This document shows, piece by piece, positions 1-8,791 of a stretch of 64,000 bases of DNA. The stretch spans positions 1-64,000 of the forward strand of contig JAOPKB010000015.1 of assembly GCA_025517485.1 (NCBI GenBank). Reading direction: 5' to 3'. The notes under the pieces are model-generated. The model was not told the DNA's origin and ran no database searches. It was given only the letters and a program-made list of their open reading frames with translations. The translations under genes and the position numbers were made by a program. Position 1 is the stretch's first letter. Each line of letters starts with the position of its first letter. This DNA comes from Natronoglomus mannanivorans (lineage in GTDB: Archaea > Halobacteriota > Halobacteria > Halobacteriales > Natrialbaceae).

Positions 1-48
1 CGATTCCGAGTAGACCACGACGGTTATCATGTAGAGAGAGGGTTTTGA

Positions 49-497
49 CTACTGTTACATAAATCTGTGTCAGACATTCGGGACGGCCATCTGTAATAGA
101 CGTCTGTAATTGGTGTCTGTTATGTGGCTGTAATCAGCAAAAAACCGGGATACTCCGTCGCGACAGATTTGTTGTACAGATACTTGGACCATATACTCGT
201 GCCACATATCTGTAACAGATGGCTGTAACAGATAGAAGTAACAGATAATCAATACAGATTTCTATAACAGCTAGACGACATAGATGTTCTGAATAGATAT
301 ACAGATATGTATGATTGACAAACGGTGTCTGCAGATTGCTGGAACAGATCCTTGGACCAGATATCCATTACAGACAACTGTCACAGAAGAATGTAACAGA
401 GTGGTGTCGTGCGTTAAAATGGTGAATCGAACTCACACAAGTGTATAATAGATATCCGGAACAGACCTCTGTAACAGCTACACCTCTGTCACAGATT
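49..497. repeat. 13-bp-periodic array of TCTGTNACAGA-like sites
   Basis: About twenty degenerate copies of the palindrome TCTGTNACAGA are packed here. The best copies are TCTGTAACAGA at 209-219 and CTGTAACAGAT at 222-233. Site starts 209, 222, 235, 248, 261 are exactly 13 bp apart; a second run has its AGA triplets at 346, 359, 372, 385, 398, and a third at 450, 463, 476. No gene is visible inside. Such arrays suggest cooperative protein binding (iteron, partition site or operator cluster), but function is inferred. The flank 498-698 shows nothing recognisable. Confidence 0.75.
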
Positions 498-698
498 AGA
501 ACCCTTGACGGAACCGACGAAGGAAGACGCGATGCTGAGCGCGATCTCGAGGATAGTTCAAAGATATGTCTCGACTTGACGTTCGCAAAGGCATCTATCT
601 AGGATGTCACCCTCACGCGTTTCCGCGCTGTGATCATTGTAGTACCTACGTCGGTGAGTTGTGTGCAACATCTTAAGACAATATCACACACAACCATT

Positions 699-1040
699 TT
701 AGAACAATTCTTCGAACAATGCGATACCTTGCTCTGCGACTACCTCGGTAATGAACAAGCTCGATTCTTCCTGTAGCGATCGAATCAGGTCGATTGCCCC
801 CGATTCATTCAGTTCTTTCTGGGTATATGCGAAAACAAGAATCCCGACCGATCCATGCACTTCTACCTCAAGATCCTCGGCAGCGTCTCTGGCTGTAAGA
901 TTGTCGGTCAGAAGTACTGCTGAGCGGTCAGCTGCGACCGCGAGAGCAGCTTTTTCACCGGGATCTAAATTTACATCTGCGCTGAGTTCGGTTGCGTCAG
1001 CTTCGATGAGATTATAGTCGATTTCCTTCCTGTTAGCAGT
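699..1040 (-). pseudogene. truncated PIN-domain (DUF3368-like) protein
   Basis: The minus strand reads about 113 residues ending GIALFEELF with no credible start codon; an in-frame TGA lies at 1041-1043. The stretch LDPGEKAALAVAAD, then LLTDNLTARDAAEDL and VHGSVGILV, matches the C-terminal two thirds of DUF3368-type PIN proteins, the VapC-like RNases of toxin-antitoxin pairs. The N-terminal strand that carries the first catalytic aspartate is missing, so the gene is probably dead. No antitoxin is seen beside it. The plus-strand ORF over the same bases lacks family features. Confidence 0.6.
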
Positions 1041-1149
1041 TCAACTTTGAGGCGATTGAGACCCATACAGAGTTGGAAGTTGAGTCCGAAAAAACCGCGA
1101 CCGACAACTCTTTGCTGGGAACGTGATTCTGGCTGACCAGTGATCCTTA

Positions 1150-2172
1150 TTGACTACGATCGGTGATATCTCTCCAGGCGAGAAACTTCCTTCTCCGATG
1201 GTTTTCGCGGTCACGGACGTTAGCTGGGATGTTGGAAAATCGCGACGGGCTGAAGTTGGCCTCGTTGATACTGCGGGAAATCGTCTCCGTCTTATTGACT
1301 ATGACGGAGCGGGGATTTCGATCAACTGGAAGCAGAATCATCAGTATCGAATCTCTCGATGTAAGGTCCAAAATGGAGGGGGTGGATACGATTTCGAGCT
1401 CGCCCCGAGCAAGCAAACCCGTATTGAACCACTTAGTCCAATCGAACGAAGTACGGCGATCTTGGTGATCGGGGATACACACGTGGGCCGAACCAAACAT
1501 CCGAAAACCGGGGAAAAGATCGATCCAATCGAGGCATTCAGCACAGCCGTCGAATATGGGATTGAGCAGGGCGTCGATGCAGTGATTCACGTCGGAGATA
1601 TCTTTCACGACTCAGCCACGCCAGTTCAGGCGATGCTCGTTGATCAGCACATCTTCGAGCCGTTAGCGGAAGCTGAGATTCCCTTTTACTACGTTCGAGG
1701 CAATCACGCAGCATCGTCAGGCGACAAGATATTAGCCAACAGAGAAGGAGAATGGGTTTCAAACCTCGATACAGCTGGCATCTCTGTTGGATCTGACGTA
1801 CGTTTCTTCGGTATCGATCACCATCCTGAAGGCAATCTTCCGTGGAGTGATCTCATATTTCCCGACGTAGTCCGCGAATCTGTTTCTGTTCTCGTTGTCC
1901 ACCAGACGCTCGAGCAGCTTTCTAGTCCCGGTCCAAAAAGCGTTGATCTCGATCGGATTCAGCGTCGATTTGGGAATGAATTCGATTTCATTGTATCGGG
2001 ACACCATCACGATGCATCATATATAGAATGGCGAAATGTTCCTGTGCTCTATACTGGCGCAGCTGAACGAATGAGCAAGAATGCTGACCCCGTTGATCGG
2101 GTTGCGTGGCTACTGACTATTAGGGATGGATCAGTAGTTCATGAACAGTACGACATTCCAGAAGAAGAATGA
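1150..2172 (+). CDS. calcineurin-like metallophosphoesterase with N-terminal beta-rich domain
   Basis: This 340-residue protein has the dinuclear-metal phosphoesterase motifs in order: GDTHVG (near residue 108), GDIFHD (near 149), GNHAAS (near 184) and SGHHHD near 285. That pattern is shared with Mre11/SbcD-type nucleases. The first ~95 residues look like a small beta-barrel domain, possibly OB-fold. The start used is TTG, only three codons after an in-frame TGA at 1141; an ATG at 1198 would remove 16 residues. No Rad50/SbcC partner is adjacent, so it is probably a stand-alone phosphodiesterase or nuclease; the substrate is unknown. Confidence 0.8.
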   Translation: MTTIGDISPGEKLPSPMVFAVTDVSWDVGKSRRAEVGLVDTAGNRLRLIDYDGAGISINWKQNHQYRISRCKVQNGGGGYDFELAPSKQTRIEPLSPIERSTAILVIGDTHVGRTKHPKTGEKIDPIEAFSTAVEYGIEQGVDAVIHVGDIFHDSATPVQAMLVDQHIFEPLAEAEIPFYYVRGNHAASSGDKILANREGEWVSNLDTAGISVGSDVRFFGIDHHPEGNLPWSDLIFPDVVRESVSVLVVHQTLEQLSSPGPKSVDLDRIQRRFGNEFDFIVSGHHHDASYIEWRNVPVLYTGAAERMSKNADPVDRVAWLLTIRDGSVVHEQYDIPEEE

Positions 2173-2232
2173 TGATCTCACACTGTTCAGACACTAACCG
2201 TTTTAGACTGAGGGTCTGAGAGTGCGGATATA

Positions 2233-2406
2233 GCTGCGTTCGAGGGACCTGAGCTTCGAGAACTGGAACCCCCGGGTGTTCGGAAGTACTGGATGCGCGA
2301 AGCTCACGAGTTCACACTCTGGCTGGCAAACCAGAGCCGCTCGAAGCGTAACTTGGGTACTCTGAGGAGACAATCCAAGCTCGAGTACTCACTGATGTCA
2401 CGATAA
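2233..2406 (+). pseudogene. remnant of a W-x-x-E-x-x-x-FT-x-WL family protein
   Basis: An open frame without a start reads ELEPPGVRKYW, then EAHEFTLWLA, and ends at a TAA. The pattern of tryptophan, glutamate and FTxWL resembles the N-terminal part of DUF4268-type proteins near restriction or DNA-binding modules. After about 35 residues the likeness fades. I read it as a short decayed fragment; the family call is tentative. Confidence 0.3.
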
Positions 2407-2750
2407 GCAAATCCCGCAGCTCTTGGAATCGACCGGTGCTAATACTACCGACCTCATCAAAATCACATCACAGAGAGCGGTACTGAGTGTCTAAGTCAAG
2501 TATCGAATTTGTACTTGAGAAGGTTCCTGTCCGTATCGTTCGAAGAATCTGATGGCGAGGAGTGCAATTGCTCTTCCAGAGTGGTAGCCGACGAAAATCC
2601 CTTCGTAGCTCTTACCTTGTGACCAGAGACACTTAAAGAACCGACCGCTCCGACTCACTAGTCGTTGCCCCGCTTCCTCTAAGCGGTGAAAAACGACAGG
2701 GACACAACTCGTTCCTCTATCTTCTTCGCGACGAGGATATTTACAACAGC
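2407..2750. other. no confident gene
   Basis: Short open frames exist on both strands, including 87 codons on the minus strand, but none has a recognisable motif, promoter or family composition. It lies directly downstream of the broken toxin gene. Confidence 0.5.
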
Positions 2751-3447
2751 TCACTGATGTTTCTGTAGGAACTCGAGGAACGTTTCGATGTCACTGGTTG
2801 AGGCTGACGATTGGCCGAACATGCTCTTGGAGCGATGATCGAGTCCACCCTCTGCGATGAATTCTTGTGCATCACTGAGTTGCGACTGGAGAGCATCAGC
2901 GTCGCCACGGTGAAGATGAGACTCGACTTCGTCGAGATCGATCGCGGGAATAGCAGCGAGGACATCAGCGAGATCTGTTTTCCGGCCACTGTGGAGTTTG
3001 GCAGCGACGAGGACTTCACCGGCCGCTGCTCGGGCAGTCGTCGATCGTATCCCGCCCGAAATCGTCGTCTTGGTACTATGGTCACGCATAGTCGAACGAC
3101 CACTCCGCTTCGGTCTGTCGACAGCCAAGTCCATTCACAAGAACGTCCACGCCGACCGGATGAGGCAGACCCTCAGTGCGCTCGAAGAGTTCAATTTCCC
3201 GGTTGTAGATCGTCTCCTCCGGTGGGACCTCGAGGTCCGCTTTCCGCTCGAAGTCGCGCTCCTCGAGAAATGTGATGACGTCATCATAGTCCTCTGGGGC
3301 GATGACGAGATCAAGATCGGTCGAGAACCGCGTTTCGAACTGGCTGATCGCGTATCCGCCAACGAGGACGAACCCAATATCAGACTGTTGTAGCTCTTCG
3401 AGCACTTCGATGAGTGCCTCACTCCTGTCTTCTTGGCTCATGTTCAA
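2751..3447 (-). pseudogene. AbiEii/MNT-type nucleotidyltransferase toxin, frameshifted
   Basis: The 5' part encodes LVGGYAISQF followed by STDLDLV, the GG...DxD signature of minimal nucleotidyltransferases used as toxins (AbiEii, MenT type). The frame stops after CRQTEAEWSFDYA near 3082, but the overlapping frame continues with RSTTARAAAGEVLVAAKLHS and on to residue-rich helices ending at 2751. The frame break lies in the run around 3081-3090 and needs two added or one removed base. The start overlaps the end of the regulator gene (ATGA at 3444-3447), the usual antitoxin-toxin coupling. Either a dead toxin or a sequencing error. Confidence 0.75.
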
Positions 3448-4109
3448 GCAGGCTCCATGTGGTAGGTCGCGTCAGTGTCGACGTCATCGTACATTCGCCC
3501 GAGTATGTCGAGTGCGGACTCGAAGGTCGCGTAGTACTCGTTTGCGAACGCGACGGTTTCTTGGAGCGGAATAACGGGCCGTCCATCGACCATCTCTGTC
3601 TCGATCTGTGGCCGTGGCTCGAGGACGACTTGGATGGTGCTGTCGAGGTCTGCAACGGGCTGGCGTTCCTGCGCGGTCGGAATTCCGAATCGATCGAAGA
3701 ACGCCGTCCAGGCGTCGAGGTCGGACTCGTGGACGGCGATGAACAGCGGATAGTCCTCCGGGTCGCGTGCGACCTGATAGCCTCCGCGGGTCCAGACGTA
3801 GACCGCATCAATAGCTGTGAAAGCATAGTCCATACCGGCGAACTGTGGGAGGACGTACGCCTCGGTAATTGAGGGTGGTGAGACGTCTGCTGAGTGCGCA
3901 AGGAATGTGAGACCGCTCTCTCGTATCGTCTGATCGATGACGTGCAGGCCATCATCGTACTCGACATATCCAGTGTCTTCCAAGCGGTTGATGGCCCGCC
4001 GAATCGTTTCTCGATTCTCGTCGATCTTCCGTGCGACTCCGGAGATCGAGTCACCCGGATCGATCGCGAGCAACGTCTTCAGTTCTTTCTCCCTACACAC
4101 CTTGTACAT
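3444..4109 (-). CDS. winged-helix regulator, probable antitoxin of the nucleotidyltransferase toxin
   Basis: The 221-residue protein begins with a winged helix: SISGVARKIDENRETIRRAINRL (about residues 21-43) is a typical helix-turn-helix, followed by a VEYDDG wing. The remaining ~150 residues are an alpha/beta domain of unknown function. Its stop codon overlaps the start of the downstream nucleotidyltransferase, an arrangement like AbiEi/AbiEii, in which the first gene is the autorepressing antitoxin. The start ATG sits inside two nested inverted repeats that look like its own operator. The gene is intact while its partner is broken. Confidence 0.7.
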   Translation of the reverse strand: MYKVCREKELKTLLAIDPGDSISGVARKIDENRETIRRAINRLEDTGYVEYDDGLHVIDQTIRESGLTFLAHSADVSPPSITEAYVLPQFAGMDYAFTAIDAVYVWTRGGYQVARDPEDYPLFIAVHESDLDAWTAFFDRFGIPTAQERQPVADLDSTIQVVLEPRPQIETEMVDGRPVIPLQETVAFANEYYATFESALDILGRMYDDVDTDATYHMEPA

Positions 4110-4121
4110 CGTGTAGGTACA
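4092..4121. promoter_or_regulatory. nested inverted repeats over the antitoxin start
   Basis: CCTACAC at 4092-4098 pairs with GTGTAGG at 4111-4117, and TGTAC at 4103-4107 pairs with GTACA at 4117-4121. Both surround the start codon of the winged-helix gene and an AT-rich TATA-like stretch just upstream. This is the place expected for autoregulation by an antitoxin; binding is inferred. Confidence 0.45.
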
Positions 4122-4364
4122 TATTTATGTGCAACAGTAAAGAAAATTACTGCTCTTTGAAATCGCTATACCCGGTCGTCCTCGCGGCAACCTATTCGAG
4201 GCTGTAGCGTTTGATGAGTTGGTTATTACATTTCGCCTTCGGCCTTCTCGAGGCGCGAGAAACCAACGTGATGGCAACTGTAAGGTCAGCGTACGTAGTG
4301 TGAATAGATTGTACGAGTGAAATAACAAACACCTGTCCGGTGGTAGTTCCCGTGTGTTTTACTC

Positions 4365-4641
4365 ATGCACGACCTGACGGGCTTTCAGCGCGACCTGCTG
4401 TATGTGATCGCGGGTGCCAACCGACCATCCGGCCAGACGGTGAAAGAGGAAGCTGAAAACTACTACGATTCTGAGATCAATCACGGCCGGCTGTATCCCA
4501 ATCTCGACACGCTCGTCAACAAGGACCTCGTCGAGAAGGGCGAACTCGATCGGCGGACAAATTACTATGCAATCACCGACACTGGTGAGGAAAAAAATCT
4601 ACGAGCGGCGTGACTGGGAGTCACAGTACGTCGATTTCTGA
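4365..4641 (+). pseudogene. PadR-like winged-helix regulator, frameshift in an A7 run
   Basis: The protein starts MHDLTGFQRDLLYVIAG and contains INHGRLYPNLDTLVNKDLVEKG, the winged helix of the small haloarchaeal PadR-like regulators. As read it ends after 82 residues as EEKNLRAA. Removing one A from the seven-A run at 4591-4597 restores EEKIYERRDWESQYVDF and a TGA at 4639-4641, the normal family C-terminus. So either a one-base insertion has altered the tail or the base count in the homopolymer is wrong. The DNA-binding part is complete and may still work. Confidence 0.75.
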
Positions 4642-4734
4642 GGCCTCCCGCTTGGGTCGTTACAATTCGTTAACAGCGCTCACAGTAACGAGATCAACGT
4701 CGTGAGAAAACCTGAGTCAGTCATTGCGGTTGGT

Positions 4735-5000
4735 TGCGTTATTATCGACGCCGTCGTACATTTGCCTAAGCATCTCGAGTGCGGCTCGCGTTGTACGCGA
4801 CTTCTCAACGGGCATTCAGAAGCCGGTCACAACCGTGACTGTTTCCCTAGAACGCGGCGAGTGGGTGCGGAGTAATCGACGTCAGTGCTTACCGACGGCG
4901 GTGAGGAATCGGAGAGGCGACGTCGTTCGTTCTCGTGAATCAGCTATATGACGTCCGGAGTAGGACGACCATCGAGCATCTTAGGCACCGGATGATGACG
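4735..5000 (-). pseudogene. decayed second copy of the antitoxin 3' end
   Basis: The plus-strand text around 4745-4800 follows the 3' end of the winged-helix gene (3480-3545) with many changes: CGTCGTACATTTGCC against CGTCATCGTACATTCGCC, then CTCGAGTGCGG against GTCGAGTGCGG. A second patch near 4970 matches the segment near 3585. No frame is open for long. It appears to be the remains of a related toxin-antitoxin locus. The rest of 4642-5339 shows no gene. Confidence 0.4.
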
Positions 5001-5339
5001 TTCGCTGTGCGCTCGAGGGGTCAGAAGGTGAGTCGGTGTGAGTAAGCAGCGTACAACTCGCTCACGATGAGAAATGTCTGAGAGGAGAGCCGGGATCGGT
5101 TCTTCCCTATTTCAACTGAGTACGTTGAATGCCCTGGATTGGGTCAATGTATGGTTGATAGCCAATCGCAGGGCAGTATGCTACTAAGACACACAGTGAA
5201 ATAAGCTCAACGATGGGTTGATCGCCTCGCCGGTTTCTCTCAATAGAACAACTGAAAGCCAATCTACACGGGGAGGTAAGTGAGTGACCACCATCCAAAC
5301 GATAAGGATCAGTCGTTGGCTGGTTTGAAGGATCCAGAA

Positions 5340-5510
5340 TCATCTGAAAACTGTGGTAGGGGGGCTAAACTCCGTCTCGCCACACGATCCGCATCCGTTC
5401 CGATTTCCGATCGGCTGTATTTTTCCGTTCGGTAGTCTGAGCGCCGCATATGCGTTCTCGCATTCGACACACGTTGCGACAATCCGAGACTGATCGGCAC
5501 TCTTCCCCAT
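5340..5510 (-). CDS. zinc-ribbon microprotein
   Basis: A 56-residue open frame on the minus strand starts MGKSADQSRIVATCVEC and contains two CxxC knuckles, CVEC and CGSC, separated by about 30 residues (YAALRLPNG between them). This is the layout of the many haloarchaeal one-finger zinc-ribbon proteins of unknown function. No neighbour suggests a partner. The metal ligands are all present, so it is probably a real gene despite the decayed surroundings. Confidence 0.6.
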   Translation of the reverse strand: MGKSADQSRIVATCVECENAYAALRLPNGKIQPIGNRNGCGSCGETEFSPPTTVFR

Positions 5511-5851
5511 CTCTTAGAAGTTAGGCCTCCCTCGAAAAATGCTATTGTGAGTGCGGGTAAAGTAACATCGCAGGTTGTTACAGTAGTAACAGCTAAACGC
5601 TCGATAACGATCAGAGGTGTCTAACGGTCGTAGAGAATCACAAACACAGACTTGACATCAGAGATTTCGCCTGCGGCCGCTGGCCCTCATCCTCACGAGG
5701 GTCGCGACGGCTGGTGCGATCTTGAGTTCACCGATAACCTCGACGAAGAGCTGGCCGGCCTGATTACCTTGGCGAGAGATTGCGTCGAAGTCAAACCCTG
5801 CTGAGATCGCTAATTCGAAGAGAAAGCTAACGACTTCAGTCATGAGATTAG
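5511..5851. other. no confident gene
   Basis: A 65-codon minus-strand frame (5658-5855) is present but has no motif I recognise and lies between decayed sequences. Confidence 0.4.
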
Positions 5852-5896
5852 TCACATATTGTTGAGAATCAGAGAAGACGATTCATTTGTGATAGA

Positions 5897-6635
5897 GGCA
5901 CCGTCTAGTTAGCGCAGTTTGAGGAACGAGCAGGTCGTAGAGATAGTTTGGAATGTTACTCGCAGACCTGCTCAGCGAGTGCTATGCGGCGGAATTTGAT
6001 GAATATTGGGAGCGTGAGCGGACGGTGATTACGTCAGGGTGTTCGCCGTCCGCCTCCACGCGACCGGTTGTTCGCTCCGAGAGACACAAGCAATTCTTCG
6101 CTTGATCGGCGTAGAATGCTCTCACAAAGTGATCTGGAACTGGATACATCGGATATCTGACAGTGTGCCAGACCCGCCGACAGCGAAGCCGTCGCGGGTC
6201 GCAGTTGATGGGACTGCTGTCAAAATTAACGGCGACTGGTCTTGGGTATCCGCTACAATAGACCTATACTCACAGCTCATTCTTGATGTCGCAGTATTCG
6301 GACGGCGAGGCACCGATCCAGCTGCTGCGTTCCTGCATCGATTGACCGAGAAACACGATCTTGACGACACGGTGTTTCTCGTCGATGGCTACGGATATCT
6401 GTCTGCTATCTCTCGATCAGGATTGAGCGGTCACCTCGAGTACGTCGAGAAAAATCTGATCAAAAGTGGTTTCATACCCTCAAATGCGGGTTGACCACTT
6501 CCATAACTCGTGGGTGGGCAGTCGGTCGAGCGTCCGTGAGTGGCTTGAACAGTTCGCACATTACTACAACACACAACGACCATATCAGTCACTCAACGGA
6601 CAGACGCCAGCGGAGGTGCTAAACTAGACAGTGCC
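5897..6635 (+). mobile_element. IS6-type insertion sequence with perfect 8-bp target duplication
   Basis: Left end GGCACCGTCTAGTTAGC and right end (reverse complement) GGCACTGTCTAGTTTAGC are near-perfect terminal inverted repeats. The flanking octamers at 5889-5896 and 6636-6643 are both GTGATAGA, the 8-bp duplication expected of IS6 elements. Total length is 739 bp. The intact duplication implies simple insertion with no later rearrangement, although the transposase inside has since been broken. Confidence 0.85.
5953..6627 (+). pseudogene. IS6-type transposase with frameshifts
   Basis: The central frame reads VFAVRLHATGCSLRETQAIL, then WNWIHRISDSVPDPPTAKPS and RVAVDGTAVKINGDWSWV: the helix-turn-helix and first DDE strand of IS6-type transposases. 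The N-terminus (from ATG 5953) and the C-terminus (VREWLEQFAHYYNTQRPYQS, ending TAG 6625-6627) lie in other frames. Frame breaks fall near 6030 and 6465-6485. DGTAVKINGDW has glycine where related proteins have glutamate. The enzyme is dead. Confidence 0.8.
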
Positions 6636-6850
6636 GTGATAGACGACTGTTGCGATCCAATTACAATTCGATCATGATCTTTGATCGACTTGATTGCTTC
6701 TTTGACGTTTGTTTGTGATGCCTCCTCGAGCGTAGACTTGTCATTCTCTTCGCAGTCGTCTAATTCGCCATCCTCGTATCCATTCTGGTTGCGTATTATA
6801 TTGCAACCTTTTATTATTACGCATTCTGGAAATAGCGGTAGCTAATACCT

Positions 6851-7013
6851 ATATCAAACTGGCAATAAGTTTGATATGCACTGCCTCTCAAGTATAAGTT
6901 ACAGAGTGTACTGACAGTCTTGCCAGACATTCAACCACATCCGTCAAACACTCTGTGACGACACTTTGGGGGTGTCCAGCGAACTTACGTCGACACACCA
7001 CTCGACGTTTTTT
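6851..7013 (+). ncRNA. candidate structured element, copy A
   Basis: Four helices can be drawn in order. P0 is ATATCAAACT/AGTTTGATAT (6851-6877). P1 is ACAGAGTGT (6901-6909) with ACACTCTGT (6948-6956). P2 is GACAC/GTGTC around TTTGGGG (6960-6976). P3 is CGTCGA/TCGACG (6988-7007), followed by six T at 7008-7013. Copy B near 12779 keeps every helix with paired base changes in P1, P2 and P3. The T-run favours a plus-strand RNA ending there, but a leader of the minus-strand gene or a DNA-level element is possible. Confidence 0.5.
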
Positions 7014-7300
7014 ACGCTAAATCCGCGACATTCAACAGCGGTAGGATTACTATAGAGGATGTGTTATTGCCATTGGAAGTACCTTCCAAATCTGAGCAAT
7101 AGGCATAGTCATCCGAAATTAGAATACTCTTCGACATATTGATAAACAAGTGATCCAAGAGGATAGTGACGGGAGTTGATCAATAATAGGGCATCGATCC
7201 AACCATCTACCACCCACCACTCCCTCCCGTCAAGGCACCTCTCAAAATCCCGATCCTTTCATTTCAGTCTGTCTCACAGTATTACGGCGTAGCTCTGTCT

Positions 7301-7429
7301 TCAAAGGGGCTGAGCAAAAATTACACCATCCGTTCGCCTCCGCTCGACAGATCTCCAGTTGATACACGCGAGATGAGGATGGCTGCGGCATACGTGGCAA
7401 CACATAGTCCTCTCAATAAGCGAATCCAT
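7301..7429 (-). CDS. possible cysteine-rich microprotein
   Basis: A 42-residue frame, MDSLIERTMCCHVCRSHPH and onward, carries CCHVC and one further cysteine. It has no family I recognise. The surrounding 7014-7606 is otherwise empty apart from an inverted repeat TTGGAAGTACCTTCCAA near 7074-7090. It may be chance. Confidence 0.25.
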   Translation of the reverse strand: MDSLIERTMCCHVCRSHPHLACINWRSVERRRTDGVIFAQPL

Positions 7430-7571
7430 TTCATTACTCTGTTTCTCATGTAGGGCTGAAATTCCCTGTGATGGCTAACATTGCATCTGTTCAGTGAAAG
7501 TCTTAATTTTCAAATTTTTGACATTAAGGTCATACGAATGTAAGCTAATAAAGAGTGATATTTCAAACCAG

Positions 7572-7579
7572 TATTAATA
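7572..7579 (+). promoter_or_regulatory. TATA box of glmU-glmS
   Basis: TATTAATA is centred about 31 bp before the ATG at 7607 in an AT-rich stretch, the right distance for a leaderless or short-leader archaeal transcript. Confidence 0.5.
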
Positions 7580-7606
7580 AGTAATTCGTGATCACGTACT
7601 AATAGT

Positions 7607-8791
7607 ATGCATTCGATTTCCGCTGTCATCCTCGCCGGAGGAGAGGGATCACGGCTGCGGCCGCTGACCAAACACCGGCCGAAGCCGCTTCTGCCGGCCG
7701 CAACAACGCCGATCCTCGAGCACGTCTTCGATCAGTTACTCGAGGCTGGCGTGACAGACATCACGGTCGTCGTCGGCTATGGACGCAACCGTGTCCAAGC
7801 ACACTTTGGCCCGACGTACCGCAACGTTCCGCTGACCTATGTCACACAGGAGAAACAACTCGGGAGCGGACACGCGCTTCTCGCCGTCGAGTCCGAAGTC
7901 AACGGCACGACACTCGTCGTGAACGGCGACCAGATCGTCGAAAGTCAGATTATCGGCGACGTACTCGAGACTCACGATACCGACTCCGCGGCGACGCTCG
8001 GGTTGCTCAACCGGGCCGACGTCGAATCGTACGGTGGCGTCATCTTCAGGAACGAGGAAGTGACGGATATCGTCGAGAACCCGCAGGACGAACGCCCGTA
8101 TCGATTCAACGCCGGTGTCTACGCGTTCGAGCCAGAGATTTTCGACGCGATTCGAACCGCCAAGGTGCGAGCTGGCGAACAGTCTCTAATCGACGCCATC
8201 ACCGAATTGCTCGAGTCGGATGCTCACGTCGGCGGGGTGATCTCAGAAGGTCTCTGGGTCGACGCGACGTATCCGTGGGACCTACTCGACGTCTCGTTCG
8301 ATCTGTTCGAGGCGGGGCTCGTCGCTGGGAGTCATGACGAGAACGTCTCCGATTCCGCGACGATCCACGACTCGGCCGTCGTTCGCGAACCGGTCGTGAT
8401 CGACGCCGACTGCGAAGTCGGGGCCGGAGCGGTCGTCGGTCCTTACGTGTGTTTGGGAGAGAACACGACGGTTGGGTCGAACACGGTCGTCGAACAGAGT
8501 GTCGTCGACGCGGATACACGTATCGGGGACTCGGCGACCGTGATCGACTGCGTGACTGGTGTCGGCGTGACGGTCGGCGACGGGACGGTGATCCCCGGCG
8601 GCCGTGGCGACGTCCGCATCGGCAATCGTGTCTTCGAGGACGAGTATCTCGGCGCCCTGTTGGCCGATCGTGTCGCCGATCGAGGCGGGAGCACGTACGT
8701 TCCCGGTGCGGTCGTCGGGCCGGAAACGTTCGTGGAGGCCGGGGCAACGGTTCGCGGGACCGTCATCGAAGGAACGGAGGTGCGTTCGTAA
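7607..8791 (+). CDS. glmU: bifunctional sugar-1-phosphate nucleotidylyltransferase/acetyltransferase (GlmU-like)
   Basis: The 394-residue protein opens with the nucleotidyltransferase signature VILAGGEGSRLRPLT and KPLLP (residues about 7-30), has VVNGDQIV near residue 105, and ends in a left-handed beta-helix of hexapeptide repeats (residues about 245-390), the acetyltransferase part. It should make UDP-GlcNAc from glucosamine-1-phosphate. Its TAA overlaps the glmS ATG by one base, so the two genes form an operon supplying amino sugars to the downstream pathways. An archaeal GlmU-like enzyme may use other sugar phosphates too. Confidence 0.85.
   Translation: MHSISAVILAGGEGSRLRPLTKHRPKPLLPAATTPILEHVFDQLLEAGVTDITVVVGYGRNRVQAHFGPTYRNVPLTYVTQEKQLGSGHALLAVESEVNGTTLVVNGDQIVESQIIGDVLETHDTDSAATLGLLNRADVESYGGVIFRNEEVTDIVENPQDERPYRFNAGVYAFEPEIFDAIRTAKVRAGEQSLIDAITELLESDAHVGGVISEGLWVDATYPWDLLDVSFDLFEAGLVAGSHDENVSDSATIHDSAVVREPVVIDADCEVGAGAVVGPYVCLGENTTVGSNTVVEQSVVDADTRIGDSATVIDCVTGVGVTVGDGTVIPGGRGDVRIGNRVFEDEYLGALLADRVADRGGSTYVPGAVVGPETFVEAGATVRGTVIEGTEVRS

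Larger units (their letters stand above)
5852..6800 (-). pseudogene. small acidic protein gene interrupted by the IS6-type element
   Basis: Reading the minus strand across the removed element gives EEASQTNVKEAIKSIKDHDR then IVIGSQQSS, continuing past the GTGATAGA duplication as ITNESSSLILNNM and a stop at 5852-5854. The same motif (EEATQAEVEEAIAEIEESDQ, IVVGS) occurs in the protein at 12561-12722, and both lie next to copies of the same structured element. No ATG is in frame at the start, so it may have been damaged before the insertion. Confidence 0.55.

Noticed and set aside
49-497. CRISPR array
   Set aside because: The unit is 13 bp with no spacer of 30-40 bp between repeats and no cas genes nearby.
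49-497. Haloarchaeal replication origin (ORB boxes)
   Set aside because: No ORB-like sequence and no orc1/cdc6 gene in the window.
751-1017. 88-codon plus-strand frame
   Set aside because: The opposite strand encodes recognisable PIN-domain sequence; the plus frame is serine/arginine shadow.
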